64,000 nt of DNA from Thozetella sp. PMI_491 (GCA_021432635.1 MU270025.1:331244-395243), one strand, 5' to 3'; positions 11,057 through 22,616 are shown, numbered from the stretch's first letter. A program made the numbers and translations. The notes: generated by a model not told the origin, from the sequence alone.

Positions 11057-12929
11057 TCAGCACCTGAAGTACCTCTTCTCAACCCACCTTTCCTCCACGT
11101 CCGGCATGAGGTTGCCGACAACAACTGCAATGTCGGGGAACACCTTGGTCAGCCGGTGAAGCCCCATGCGGCCTGCACTATATGTAGCCAGTACGATTCG
11201 TTCCGGCTTGACGCCATGGTCTACAAGCACCTGTACAGCCATTAAGGCCGACCCGCCGCTAGACATCTGCGCATCGAGGAGGAGAACCGCCTCATGAGTG
11301 TGGATGTCTTCGGGCAGCGCCAAAAAGTGCAGCTCAGGCTCGCCCGTCCGCATATTGCTCTGGATGAGGATGCGACCTGTGCGGCAGTCTGGGATGACGC
11401 GCTTGAGGCCCGTTTCCAGGGCCGCGCCGCCTCTCAAGAGAATAACCGCCGATGCTTCGCCTCGCTGGCGCAAGCCTGCATACGTGCGCCCAGCGGGTGT
11501 CGCAATAGTCGTCGAAACGAACGGTATGTTGTTCAGAGCCCTAGACCAGAGTTTAATTGGGGCATCACAAAGCGGGCCAATGATGGGGAAAAACGGAGAA
11601 ACGTACTGCTCGACGAGAAGCGCGGTGAGACGATCGAAGTAGAAGATGAAATCTTCACTGGAGGTATCGATATCTCGAATGATAGTGTTCATGCCTCGCA
11701 GCTGCGGTGTCTGGCTCATTAGGATCACTTTTTTGGACAGAGGCTCGGACAGAGAATCAATCTCGAGCTGTGTGAGAGCAGCTCTATGGTGTGTTGACTT
11801 CTCAAGCAGCTTGTGCTCTATGAACTGGACGACCATTGCTATTGCACGAGCGTCAGCCAGGCCTGAAAAGGGCGGGAAAGGGGCGGAGAGAGAGGGACAA
11901 GGGTGCTCACACATCGCAACGCTGTTTTCGACTCCTCGGGGAACAATAATGTCGGCTACCTTCCTCTGAGGATCGACATACTAGAATGGAGGTTAGAAGT
12001 TATATCATCTTGTGGGCATGGCGTCGTACTTTTTCGAAGTTAGGTTTCACGAAGCCGAACCACTGCTTGATTATACCCTCAATATCCCTTCCGCGGTCCC
12101 TAACATCGCGTATAACTGCGTGATATTAGCAAATATGGCGGTGCAGCGGTTTGCTCGGGCAAGACAGACTCCTCCGGGATAGGCAAGTATCAGGGTCTTC
12201 CTCGCAGAATATCTATGCAATTTAAGCAACTCTCAGGCAGATGCCGTAGGGTAGCTGAGAATACCTTCATGTCGAGGAGATCCAGCACCCTGGGATCATA
12301 TAGAGCAAATATACCCTCGAGCACTAGCACGTGAGGCGAGTAGATGGACGTGGTTTCGTCTAAGCGCTGATGCTTCTCAAACGAGTATATAGGAATCTCG
12401 GCTCGCTTCCTGGATAAGGAATCAGTGCATGCAGGGGCCACGAAATCAGCATGGGACTGAGGAATGCCGCATAGACTCACCCAGCTTTAAGGTCCTTTAG
12501 ACGTTGGACGAGCACATCGAAGTCTATGGCCTGTATCACTATGTGTAAGCATTTGGAGGGCAGATCATAACGTATTGGCGACTTGCATCTGGAGAGTCAA
12601 AGTCGTGCTCGTTGCGAAACGCCGCCTTTGAGGCTTCCGCATCGAGACTCTTGTAGAACGAATCCTATTGCCGAGGGTAAGCGGTCAGGAAGGCTTGCAG
12701 CTGCTGGATTTGGTCTTCGACTCACCATGGAGAGGATCACAACCCACGGAAGATTGAGTTTCCTCACGATGGCCTGGGAGAGGGTTGATTTGCCCGAGCC
12801 GGAGCTCCCTGCAATACCGATGATGCTGACATCGGCCCAAGGAGGGGCATAATGTGCCCTCTTAGCGATGGTATCATCCAGATGGACGGCATTCAAGGCC
12901 TCGAGCGTCGAGGCCACCGAGTCCTGCAT
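11057..12929 (-). CDS. urk1: Uridine kinase with UPRTase-like C-terminal domain (Urk1)
   Basis: Nine exons: 12726..12929, 12587..12664, 12481..12530, 12265..12409, 12170..12212, 12030..12115, 11911..11980, 11607..11838 and 11057..11540, encoding 463 residues. The N-terminal kinase has P-loop GSSGSGKST (41-49), DSFYKSL, HDFDSPDA and the lid RDVRDRGRDIEG. The C-terminal half is a phosphoribosyltransferase-like domain (PAGRTYAGLR, LLDAQMSSGGSA). Family members phosphorylate uridine and cytidine for pyrimidine salvage; the C-terminal domain is usually considered regulatory rather than a full UPRTase. Intron 12531..12586 uses a GC donor (GAT|GCAAGT). Intron 12116..12169 has a weak donor (GTCTGT) but is required, since read-through meets a stop. 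Nine exons is intron-dense for this window. Confidence 0.9.
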
Positions 12930-13648
12930 CCCGAGTGTGTCTAGTTCTCCAACTGGCCGTAGAGTTCACAGGAGAGTGTCGTGAGAGCGGCCCGTGTGAG
13001 TGGTCGCGTGAGGGGCGAGCAGGAGGCGAGAGCACGGCGGATCCCTAGCTGATAAGAGGCTACTGCATGTTCTAAGCCGGGGCGGAAGCCTAGCTAGGTA
13101 ACGCTTGGACACGAATTGAGGGAGGGTATCAAGGATTCCAAAAGTGACGGCCGAGGCGCAAAGATGGGTATATAGGGCGCAGATGCTCAAGAACGCCCCT
13201 AGAGCTGAGTTCTTGCGAGGAGGCAACGCAGAGCTCGGTGAGCTGGAGTGGATGCTGTCGCAGGCAGGTGCCATTCACAGTGGGCTTAGGACCTAGACAA
13301 AGCCCTGTGGGGCGGGAAGGATAAGAACCGAAAAAGGCTGGTGCAGCAAAGTTCCTCACGCCTGCTCGGCTCCTTGACCGACTTGGCCAGAATGGGACCT
13401 AACATGGAGACCTGTACGAAGAAAATGCCAGCGCAAGTACTAGGAACAGCTGTGTCTATGACTCTAGATTCCATTATCCAAATAGTGGCATGACATACTT
13501 GCCAGTTCGCCATGCGACAATGCCCGTGGCTGATGCATGGTTCAGCCTGTTGGAGGTGGCACGGGTAGCGCAGCGCACCTTGGCCCTCGGATTGTGTGAC
13601 CAGCTGCAGGGCACCTGGGGCTGCTTCCAGCCATAGGACCCCACTTAA
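12930..13648. other. Intergenic upstream of urk1, no gene assigned
   Basis: Probably the urk1 promoter. The plus-strand stretch 13499..13636 stays open (about 45 codons, ending at TAG) with moderate third-position GC, but I could not join it to a start or to the coding-looking exon that follows. Confidence 0.4.
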
Positions 13649-13915
13649 AGCTCCCGCACCAATTTCGACCTCGCGTACGGCTTTTTCGTCACCTCCACCT
13701 CCATCCAGCCTTTCCACAACACCCTCTTCTTCCTCAACTGGTTCAACCAACCTAGAGCATCGCGGCCTCCCGACCCAACCAAATGGGACGGCCCGTCAAA
13801 GTCAAAGCACATGTCTCGCGAGGCATTTAACCTGCACATCAACATCGACCCGTCTTTCCGCGAGTCAATCTTCTCGAAGCTGCGCGAGCGGTCGGGCATG
13901 ATGGTACGCAGGTGA
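13649..13915 (+). other. Unassigned coding-looking exon upstream of gid8
   Basis: One plus frame is open from after a TAA at 13646 to a TGA at 13913 (about 88 codons). Codon usage is strongly fungal: most third positions are C or G, with long runs of C-ending codons. The peptide includes NFDLAYGFFVTSTS, PFHNTLFFLNWFNQ and FNLHINIDPSFRESIFSKL. There is no ATG near its beginning; the only in-frame ATGs are at 13811, 13898 and 13901. An AG at 13649-13650 could be an acceptor. It may be an N-terminal extension of Gid8, the last exon of an undetected upstream gene, or a remnant. I do not recognise the family. Confidence 0.45.
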
Positions 13916-15137
13916 TCTCCTTCGCCCCAGCACCCCTCGCGGCTTCTGACCATATCTACTGGCAGGCTTCCTCAACATCTACGGCGACGCCAATCAAGCA
14001 TATTTTTGACGACCGAGCCGCCGATGTCAAGTCGCCAAAAAAGTAAGCTCCAGTCTCGGACTCCGAAGCCCGCCACCGCCTCCCCTACTCTTTTCCTTTC
14101 GTAGCCTCGACCGCGGCAATATGATGATTGATATCAATGGGAATCTCTCCGAGAAACACCATGCGGAGAAAATATATCCATCGTCACTGACGATGCCTGA
14201 TCTGCCGACCCTTTTCTGTCTTTTCTAGCACAGAGCACACTTGGGCAAGTCCAGGACAAGGCTAACGCAGCGCCAGTGACATCAACTCGCTCATTCTCGA
14301 CTACCTGACCATGGCCGGCTACCCAAAAGCGGCAGCCAAATTCTCCAAGGAGGCCAACCTGCAACCTCAGCAGGACAGTGAGGGGATCCGGGCTCGCCAG
14401 GAGATCCAACAGGCCATCCACACTGGGTTCATCGAGGAGGCCATCTCGGGGTTGAACCAGCTGGATCCAGAGGTATGATGAAGAGCATTTCACCCCAGCC
14501 CGTTACCCTATTCCCCCCTCGCGATGATTAGAATACGAGTTTTATCATGCACCACGCATAGGCCCTCGGCCGGTGATGAGAAACAACCACCATGTTTATG
14601 AGCAACACTGTTTCTGGCACTCCTCACGCTTCGTAGCTGCTTTCTCGACATCTTCTAACATGGGCACCTTAGATTCTAGATAAGGACCCGAAGCTACACT
14701 TTTCGCTTCTAAGGCTTCAACTCGTCGAGCTTATCCGCCAGTGCAATGGAGGAGATATCACAACTGCCCTGCAGTTTGCTACCGAGCAGCTGGCGCCTCG
14801 GGCGGCCACCAACTCGGAGTTCCTCAAGGATCTCGAGAAGACAATGGCTCTGCTCATATTCCCGCATGATCAGTTGCAGCCAGAGCTGGCCGCGCTCCTC
14901 CACGCAGATCTTCGCCGGGAGACAGCTGACAACGTCAATGACGCTGTGCTACGCCAGGAGACGGACCGTCGGGACGCTGCCATCAGGTCCCTCGTCAAGA
15001 TGCGCGCCTGGGCAGAGTCTTCTGCGCGTACCAGTAAGAAGGATCTGCCGAGCGAGATTGACCTTGGTCTCAACGGTGAGGACGCCGAAGCCAAGGAAGA
15101 GTTTGAGAACGGCCATGAGCCGATGATTACAAGCTGA
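13898..15137 (+). CDS. gid8: Gid8-like subunit of the GID/CTLH E3 ubiquitin ligase
   Basis: Exons are 13898 (or 13811)..13903, 13966..14042, 14277..14472 and 14673..15137. This gives 247 residues from the ATG at 13898, or 276 from the in-frame ATG at 13811. A LisH motif (DINSLILDYLTMAGYPKAAA) is followed by CTLH (EIQQAIHTGFIEEAISGLNQ) and CRA segments (LHFSLLRLQLVELIRQ; ALQFATEQLAPRA). Gid8 is a scaffold of the CTLH complex, which degrades gluconeogenic enzymes on return to glucose. The third exon's acceptor is ambiguous: two AGs 6 nt apart (before 14271 or 14277) both keep the frame. Intron 14043..14276 is long for this window and could hide a further small exon. The tail (KSEF-like acidic, ending EPMITS) is divergent. 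Confidence 0.85.
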
Positions 15138-15685
15138 GTTTCCGCGATTCTGATGAAAAGCGGATGTATCTCTTTCGGATGTGTATGATGGATGGGCATG
15201 GAAGGGTTGGTCTTGCTTCTACCGGCGTTATTAGTGAGGTGTGGTCTATGGAATGGGATAAGTGGGATATTATGCCATGCTCAGGCATGGTCTAGGACGG
15301 TCGGGTGGGATATAGCGGATTGCATTAGCACGGAGTTCTTGTGCTACGGCTGTATAGACAGCCCTCGATACCTACATATTGTATGATGAATAAGGATGGC
15401 CAAGATATGCCGTCTCAGCAAAGTGTTTGCTTGCTTTCTATCGCTGTTTGTTACTTGTAGTTACCGCTTGTTTCGTTCCTGGCGACCGGAGCCCTCGTAT
15501 CTTACATTGGCAATCAGACCAAAGTCACCAAAACCGGAAATCTTTTACCACATAGCTGGATATATGTCTTGGACAATCAGGATTCTTCTATGGTCATCGT
15601 CTCCAGACCGTTTTTATTTACAATACAAGAACTCTCGCGAGCAGCTCTTTCTCCCCGGCAAGGCCCACCCCATCCTTTCGCCCCT
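15138..15685. other. Intergenic between convergent gid8 and nuo-18
   Basis: 3' flanks of two convergent genes. No coding evidence on either strand; AT-rich patches near 15360-15620. Confidence 0.5.
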
Positions 15686-16413
15686 CTACTTCGTCCGGAT
15701 GTGCTTCAGCTTATTGGGGGTGTACAGAAAGTTGTTGGCATACGCCTTCGGTGTGAACTTGCGCTCGTTGGGCTCCTGGACAAAGTACTCATAGCCCTGC
15801 TTCTCGGCAAAGGCGATGGCGTCCTCCTTGCTCTTGAAGTTGAGGTGCGTGCCCTGCATGAAATCACCTGAAGACTGCCATCCCATCAAGGGGTTCTCCC
15901 ACCTGTGGCCCTTGGCGAGAACATCCCAGTCCATCCGCCACCGCGAACTTCCCCAATCGCCTGACTGAGTCGCAGGCTTGGCCGGCTTGTAGATGCTGGT
16001 GAGGCTGGTTAGTTTCCCCTACAAATCGGGACTCAAGCTTGCAGGAGGCGTGGAGCAAAAACGTACCGGGCAGTTCGGGCCTGAAGTTCCATTGGGGCCC
16101 CCGAAAGAACGGCGGCAGGCAGGGCCTCGCCCGGCTCGCTGCCGTCCATCACGCGCTTCGGTACGGGGGTAAAGGTGCTGCCCTGGAATTAGTCACGGCT
16201 CAATTGGATCCCGGAGAACAGGGTTCCTTACGAGGTCGCCTTATCGAAGTGCACGTCGTAGTCCGGAGCATTGTGCGGTCGGGTCAGCGGGGTTTCCTCC
16301 TTCTTCACAGGGACGCCAGAACTCTCGAATCGTCGAGTGGCGGGCAGGATCGGTCGGGCTTGCGAGGCTGTCCTCAGCAGCCGCGCGGCCGGGGCGGTTC
16401 GGAGGGAGGCCAT
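15686..16413 (-). CDS. Mitochondrial complex I subunit NDUFS4 (18-21 kDa, NUYM)
   Basis: Three exons (16232..16413, 16067..16177, 15686..15995) encode 200 residues. The N-terminus (MASLRTAPAARLLRTASQAR) is an Arg-rich presequence. The ETC complex I subunit domain follows, with GDWGSSRWRMDWDVL, RWENPLMGW and the block SKEDAIAFAEKQGYEYFV, ending in the basic tail NKLKHIRTK. NDUFS4 stabilises the NADH-oxidising N-module of complex I. At the second exon two AG acceptors lie 5 nt apart; only the inner one (exon from 16177 downward) keeps the frame. The gene is divergent from atp17, so two oxidative-phosphorylation genes share one promoter. Confidence 0.93.
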
Positions 16414-16802
16414 CTCGATGAGGAGTCGTCTCGCCGCGGACAGCCGTGGGATTGGGAGAGGAGAGGTTCGTGGAAGGCAGGTATTGCCAATGGAGCGAGC
16501 TTCGAGATACGACGTGGAGAGCTCAATTGGCCGTGGTGAGGTTGAGGTCTGTGGTGCCCCACTTGCGGGATTTGATTGGTGGCCGGAAAGAACCGCGCAA
16601 TAACGCTTTCCCGAGAGGTCTTTCGCTCCGTCCGGCTCCTCGCAGCTTCAATTGCAGCCTCTGCAATCAACGACGACGCTCCGCTCAATCGCACCACCAC
16701 CTCCTCTGGGCCCCCTGCGACTCGTGCAATTGGGCTCTCTCATCCCTCTCCTCTCTCCTCCACCAGAATTACAGGCCGTGTAGCGCCGATACCTCCGCCA
16801 TC
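16414..16802. promoter_or_regulatory. Bidirectional promoter NDUFS4 / atp17 with CCAAT-box cluster
   Basis: The region between the two start codons is 389 bp and carries five CCAAT pentamers on either strand: 16451-16455 (-), 16487-16491 (+), 16526-16530 (-), 16575-16579 (-) and 16729-16733 (-). Fewer than one would be expected by chance. CCAAT is the target of the HAP/CBC complex, a known activator of respiratory genes. Co-regulation of the pair is inference. Confidence 0.6.
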
Positions 16803-17488
16803 ATGAGCTTCGTCACTCGCCGAGCGCTTTCCACGCTCATCCCTCCCAAGGTGAGCCCAAACGCAGCGAACGCGACCCCAGCCTTGCAGAAATGCTAATA
16901 AATTTGCTCTAGGTTGCCTCTCCTAAGGTATGACCGTGCTCTTCGATTGTTTTCGCCCCTGTTTTTGCGCTCTAGGATGCGAAAGAGAGGTCAGGGTGGA
17001 TGGGCCTGGGACAGGCACCCGATGGAGCCGGTAGAAGTGGACGACACCGAGTCGAGGACTTGATGGAATGGTGATTTCCGTGGGAGATATGAGCTGATTT
17101 GGATGGATACAGGCCATCGGTGCCGCTCCCGACGCTGTCCGCATGCAGCGCGTCGTCAGCTTCTACGAGAAACTCCCCCGTGGCTCTGCTCCCGCCGTCA
17201 AGGCCAAGGGCTTCTTCGGCCGCTACCAGGAGAAGCACTTCGGCAAGAACCCTTCTGCCAAGCGTATGTTCCGGCTCCCACAGGCTCAGGTTTGGGCGTC
17301 TTCGACCTGGCATCACAACTAACTCGTATCAGCCATCATCCACGTGGTTGCCCTCCTCGTGATCATCGGCTACGCCCAGAACTACTACTTCCACCTCCGT
17401 AAGACCTTCCGCCAATGCAAATCCTGCTATCAAAATTGAGCGCAGTACTAACCCGAAATCAGGTCACCACAAGAACAACGCTCACTAG
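16803..17488 (+). CDS. atp17: Mitochondrial F1Fo-ATP synthase subunit f (Atp17)
   Basis: Five exons (16803..16850, 16913..16927, 17113..17263, 17333..17398, 17463..17488) encode 101 residues. The start MSFVTRRALSTLIPPK, the core VSFYEKLPRG and FGRYQEKHFGKNPSAK, the single TM segment (IIHVVALLVIIGYAQNYYF) and the tail HLRHHKNNAH are typical of fungal subunit f. It sits in the membrane Fo sector and supports ATP synthase dimerisation. Exon 2 is a 15-nt microexon coding VASPK, held in frame by canonical signals on both sides (TCTAG|GTTGCC and AAG|GTATGA). Coding content is only 306 bp in a 686-bp gene. Confidence 0.94.
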
Positions 17489-18759
17489 ACAATGGTTCGG
17501 GCATGGCGGTCATAGATGGTGGCTCAGAGCACGGCCTTCCCAGCTGTTGTACATAACTTGTCATCAATAGAGAGAACCTGGACGCTGCTGCAGACTCAGG
17601 AATAGTTTCGTTTGTTGTCTCGTGTACGCTCTGATCGTGTGACGCTATGTTGGACAATGTCCTAAAGCAATCCTTAGTGGCTTCCTGACTCATGCTTCAA
17701 CTGTGGAAATAGGGCAGTGCCATGCAGTCGGAAAACATCGTAGCCGGCTGGTCCTGGTGATCAGTATACATAGACTCAAAGTTGGGCGTTCAATGTCGAC
17801 TAGATCGGGAACGTGCCCGTGTGAATCTAAAGGCTCGAGCGTGGTGCACAGTTCACAGTTGACCTAGCTGCGGCCTAGATTCGAAGGCAGAGAGCCTAGG
17901 AGATCTCACGGTAGAACCCAGGTCGAAGGTCGGACGAAGTGCGAATCCGCCAGGGATATGGAAACAGCTACATACGTAACTTGGCTATTCTCAGACTAGC
18001 ATTCGAGGGCTGGCAGTGTTTGACCAAGGATACAGGGCTAGGAATTGTGTGGTCCCCGCAAGCAACGTGAACTCTTGGCAGCGAATAGCCAGACAACGCT
18101 GAAAACCAAAACCGCAGTCGACAGGGCGGCCTCTGTAGGGGTTTTTTTTTACAATCGCTCCTTACGAGGTGCGAGGATCAAGTGCTCTTCAGGCGAAGGC
18201 TACTAGGTGGTATTGTGTGATTCACCAGACAACTCGAGGCAAACAAATAGGTAAGGTGTAGGCTACCCAGCCCGCCTTCCCAGCCGTTCGTGGTGGCCCC
18301 TGCTCTTCGCCGCTAAGCCTAAATGGGCCTTGCTTCTCGAAAAGGGCCCCCCAGCCGCAAAGGCGCCTTTCCCAACTCTCCCGCTTCCCTTTTTCACTTT
18401 GACCTTCCAGATCATCGACGACTTAGGTGCCATTTAAGGACCACAGGCATATTCCCCCTTTAGAGAGAGAGGGTAAGTTCCCACCCCCCCTCCCCCTTCC
18501 GTTGCGCGCGCGGCCTCTCGCCGGCTCGTCAAATGATCTGCCGCCTCCCTGTTCCGACCTCGAAAAGATTCGTACCTGATCTTTTTGCGAACCCTGGTCA
18601 TTCCACGTCAGTCGGACATCTCACTAACCAGAGCAGCCACAGTCACCATCCCCATTAGACACAGCATCCCTTCCCCTTCGACCTCCAAACCCGCCGCTGG
18701 TGGACGCGCGATCCATCATCATCGCCGAGCGACCCTAGAAACGAATCGATCACCGTAGG
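17489..18759. other. Intergenic, long 5' region of the downstream disordered protein
   Basis: No supported gene. The last 350 bp are pyrimidine-rich (for example the CCCACCCCCCCTCCCCC tract near 18481), typical of strong fungal core promoters and leaders. The earlier half is ordinary non-coding sequence. Confidence 0.5.
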
Positions 18760-21700
18760 ATGGCAACTGCGTCACCTGACGAAGACCGATCCAATGAAGC
18801 TACTGTAACCTCTGTGTCCGAGCTCGTGAGTTTTCGCTCTGCCCTCCTTTCTAACGTCGTCGCCTCGCGACCGATCCCCTTGCTGACCACCGACATGCTC
18901 TCTATCGCAGGCCACGATCGACAGCGATTCCCACAATGCCCTCCTCGACCGCGCGCAAGTGAACGGTGATGCTGCCAGCACCGCCACCGACGAACTCGAG
19001 AACAAGCATATCTCAGACATTGTTGACGATCTGGTGAACTCTGCAGAGGTCAGTGTAAGCGGAGGATCTGACACCGAAGCGGCACGATCCGATGTCGCCA
19101 AACTCAGAGACGAGGAGAAGAGCCACGGCCGCTCCTCGTCCACCGTCAAGAAACCAGCCTCCTTCAAGTCGATCTCGGTCAACAAGACCTTCTTGAACAC
19201 GAAAGGCGCTTCGGGCACCGCTTCTCTGAAACCCGCAGACAAGGCAGTCCCAGCTGCGAGCCTCACCCCGCCTCCTGGCGCCACTTCGAGCAGCTCTGCC
19301 CGCCCGAGGCTGGTCGCGAAGTCGGGCAGCGGGCTGGTTGCCAAGACCGCGTCTGGATTGAATGGAGGAAAGGCGGGTGCTGTTCCTGACCCGAATGCGG
19401 TCTGGAATAAGAACAGGCGTGAGTAGCTACCTGACTCCTTCCACTGCCTTGTGCTTCTGTGCCTTGGTGCTGCTGACCACCGACCGCTGACTGCTGACTC
19501 TACCTCCAGCTGTCCCACCTCCCGAGCCCAAGAAGTATACCGACGAGGAGCTGAAGAAGTACGGTATCCACATGGCGACTCGACTCCAGGCAGACGACTC
19601 CAAGAGTGGGCAGGCCAACTGGGCAGACGAGGAGGAGGACGAGGACTGGGCCCCCGATACGATCACTTGGAAGGATGGCACTCAGATAGCGATCCCGCAT
19701 CCCGAAGACCCTCCTCCAGCCCCTGCTCCGGTCCCTCCTCCCACTGCCACTCCAACTCCCCCCCCCGTCGCTGCCCCTCCCCCACCCGTGAGGGAGATCT
19801 CAATCCCAGAGAAGTCGAGGTCCCCGGCCCCGCCCGCGTCGTCGCCTTCGATCAAGTCAGGCGTTCTTGCCTCGGGCAAGGGACTCGTCCTCAAAGGGGC
19901 CCCCGAAAAGCCCACTCTGGTCGCCAAGCCTCCCGCGCCTCCCACGCCTGTCAAGTCTCCATGGGCTACGCTCCCGAAGATCGATAAGCAGCCTCCTATT
20001 GGGGTTGAGCTGCAGGCGGGCCCTCCAGGCACAAAATATTACCCAAGGGACGGCTATCCCCCGACGACGATGACCCCGCCTCCTCCCAAGGAGATCGCAG
20101 CTGACGATTTCAGCCGGACACTGTGGAGGGAAGGGCCGCCCCCGAGCAACCGGGAGCTCTTCAACTCACAGTCTGGCCGCTACGAACCCGTCCCTGACCG
20201 ACGAGGGTCTATGCGCCAGGAGCCTTCCCATGGCAGGCAGCCTGCTCTTTTACAGCGTAATGATACTCAGGGTCCTGCGGAACCTTCAGCAGCCTTCCAG
20301 ACAAGCAGAACGAGCGAACAGCATCCGCCGTACGGGCGGCGTCGTGGCTCATCAAACGTTAGCGGAGGCAGTGGCAGCTACCAGCACCTGCGCAAGGGCT
20401 ACGACCAGCCATACCCGCCGCCAGAGTTTTCGGCTGCCCGGAGGCCATCCCTCGCCGGCGACCTGGAGAGTCCTACCTCGCCTGCGAACTTTGCAGCCGG
20501 CCCTCCAGGGCAGAGGCCTCCACATGTCCAGAACTGGAACCGAGCGTCGCCCGCATCTACTCATGCCACACCCATTCAGACTGCTGCGCAACCTGTCGAG
20601 GGTCGTGTTCCGGTACCTCCCCAAGCCGTCCCATCAATCACCGAGCAGGATTACGAGACCCAGAAGAAGGTCATGAGGCAGGCACGCGAGGAGGCCGTGA
20701 AACGTCGCCTGGAGGAGGAAGCTCGCGAAGAGGCGGCGCGGAAGGAACGCATTCGGCTCAAGTTGGAGGCGATGGGCCCGGCACCCGAGTCCAATAGTTC
20801 TCGAAAGGCTGCCGGGAAGTCCCAAGGCCCCGCTCCCCAGATCCAGGCACGTCCAGGCTCGTCTCAAGCGCCCTCGGCAGACGATAAAAACCCCTCCGAC
20901 ACTTCTAGCGCCACTTTGGCTTCATCTGACGTCGATAATAAATCCGACTCGCGCCTCAGCGGCGTTCCATCGCCGAGCATGTCCTCGAAGGAGCCGGCCG
21001 ATGCGCGTCCGCAACAAGGCCACGCCTGGCCGAACGAGGGGAAATCCGCTGACCGTTTCACGTCCTCATCGAGCTGGACGCAGCCATCGGCCAAGAATGT
21101 CTGGGGCGCCCCCAACAACAACCGAAGCCTCGGGAACGGTACCTTCAGCGTGGATCTCGGTTCCTCTCAGATCTCTCAGATACCGACCAAAGCCGGCCCT
21201 GGCCCGATCGGGCCTCCCAGCAGCGCCACCCAGTCCTCTAGTGGTACTGCCCGGCAACCGCCGATCGGCCCTCCTCCGCGAATGGAGCAGGCACCTGGTA
21301 GCCAGATGTCAGCCTCGCAGCGCCAATCAGCGGCAAGCCACTGGGTTGCGCAGGTCAAGACCGGGGATGATGCCTTCCGAGCGATACTGAGCGCCCAGAC
21401 TGAGGACCGCGACCGCAGACTGAAGCTTGAGGGGCGCAACTTGGCCGACATTCAGCCCCAGATCAAGGACAGCTGGCGTCCCACTAAGCTAGACGACGAG
21501 GGACGCCGGGTCGAAGAGTCCAAGAAGGAGCCCATCCATCGGGGACAGAGCAACCCATGGGCCAGCCGCGGTGAGGGCAAAGCAGCCACGCTACAGCAGT
21601 CTCAGGCCGCTTCGGGTCAAAACCAGCAGGCACATGGCTCGAATGACACATCCTCAGGGCCTAGTACGCTCGGATCTGGCAACGCATCGACCCGCGCTTC

Positions 21701-22616
21701 TCGCTTCTTCCCCTCTAAGGATATACGCAACGAGTCAGCGATGTCCCCGTCGGATGCGCACCGCCCTAAGTCTCCCTCACCTCCACCCCCAGACATGGCC
21801 GGCCACCCGGCATTCGACGGCGATGTTGGGCGCCCGCAGGTTTCGTTGCCGCCTCAGAGGCCAATAGTGCGGCTCCCTCCGGCCTCGAATGCTGCTACCC
21901 CCGGCTCGCTCCCGCCCCCTCGAGGTGCTCCCAGCTTTGGCTGGGCCAGCCATCAAGCATATCACGGCGAGACTGGACCTACTGGACACCATCCCCCCAT
22001 CCATTCGCCTGGAAATGACTGGGAGGCGAAGATCAAGGGCCTATTCGACGACCGTAGGCCCGCCAAGCCGCAGCACGTGCAGGCATCTCCCGTTCTGGTC
22101 TCCTTCCCGCTAGGGTCCTTCCGCAGTTTGGCGAGCGGCCGCGACGGGTCGAAGATCTCGAAAGTAATGGCAGAGGAGTGCTTCGAGGAGCAGGAGATGG
22201 GCTCCCTACCCCCCATCCGCTTGCCGAAGAAGGTTCCCGACCTAGCCTGGCAGCCCTGCCCGGCGCCTAAGAACGTCCCCAAACGATTCGCCGTCGCTGA
22301 TATCCTCAGCGCCGAACCTTTCCCCCCTGACGGTACCGCATCAGGCGTCAACTCTATTTCCATTCTCTTCCCGGGGATGGACGCGATCAAGACGATCGGC
22401 CTTCCCTCCTCGCGAACCCGTAGCAACCCGCGCCGCGCTCGTGGTGGTGGACGCCACAATGGTCAGAGCCACCGACCGCCCAAGAGCAGAGATGCGTCGT
22501 CGTTCAACAGCGAGTCAGGGGGTTCGGGCTCCAGCGGCCAGCCAAGAGAGAGTCGGCGAGGTGGCATGCGAGGCCGAGACTGGTCCCGCACCCCATCGAC
22601 CTCGATACAGGCCTAG
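18760..22616 (+). CDS. Large disordered proline-rich fungal protein, unknown function
   Basis: Three exons (18760..18825, 18911..19418, 19510..22616) give 1226 residues. Most of the protein is low-complexity (Pro, Ser, Ala, Gly), for example PPAPAPVPPPTATPTPPP. Two ordered islands stand out. The first, around residues 195-250, has KKYTDEELKKYGIHMATRL, then acidic DEEEDEDWAPDTITWKDGT. The second is a C-terminal block with ECFEEQEMGSLPPIRLPKK and VPKRFAVADILSAEPFPPD. A charged coiled coil (VMRQAREEAVKRRLEEEA and following) lies near the middle. The C-terminus is Arg/Gly-rich (RRARGGGRHNG, RRGGMRGRD), suggesting RNA binding (inference). I have seen the YGIHMATRL block in uncharacterised fungal proteins but know no function. 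Confidence 0.85.

Noticed and set aside
13596-13901. 101-codon plus frame rich in Ser/Thr overlapping the unassigned exon
   Set aside because: It is the shadow of the better-biased frame one base away; its composition comes from the C-rich third positions of that frame.
14106-14228. Possible extra gid8 exon (frame open from a good TTTCGTAG acceptor to a TAG)
   Set aside because: No usable donor closes it in frame, and the peptide has no Gid8-like content. The single longer intron is preferred, though this is not settled.
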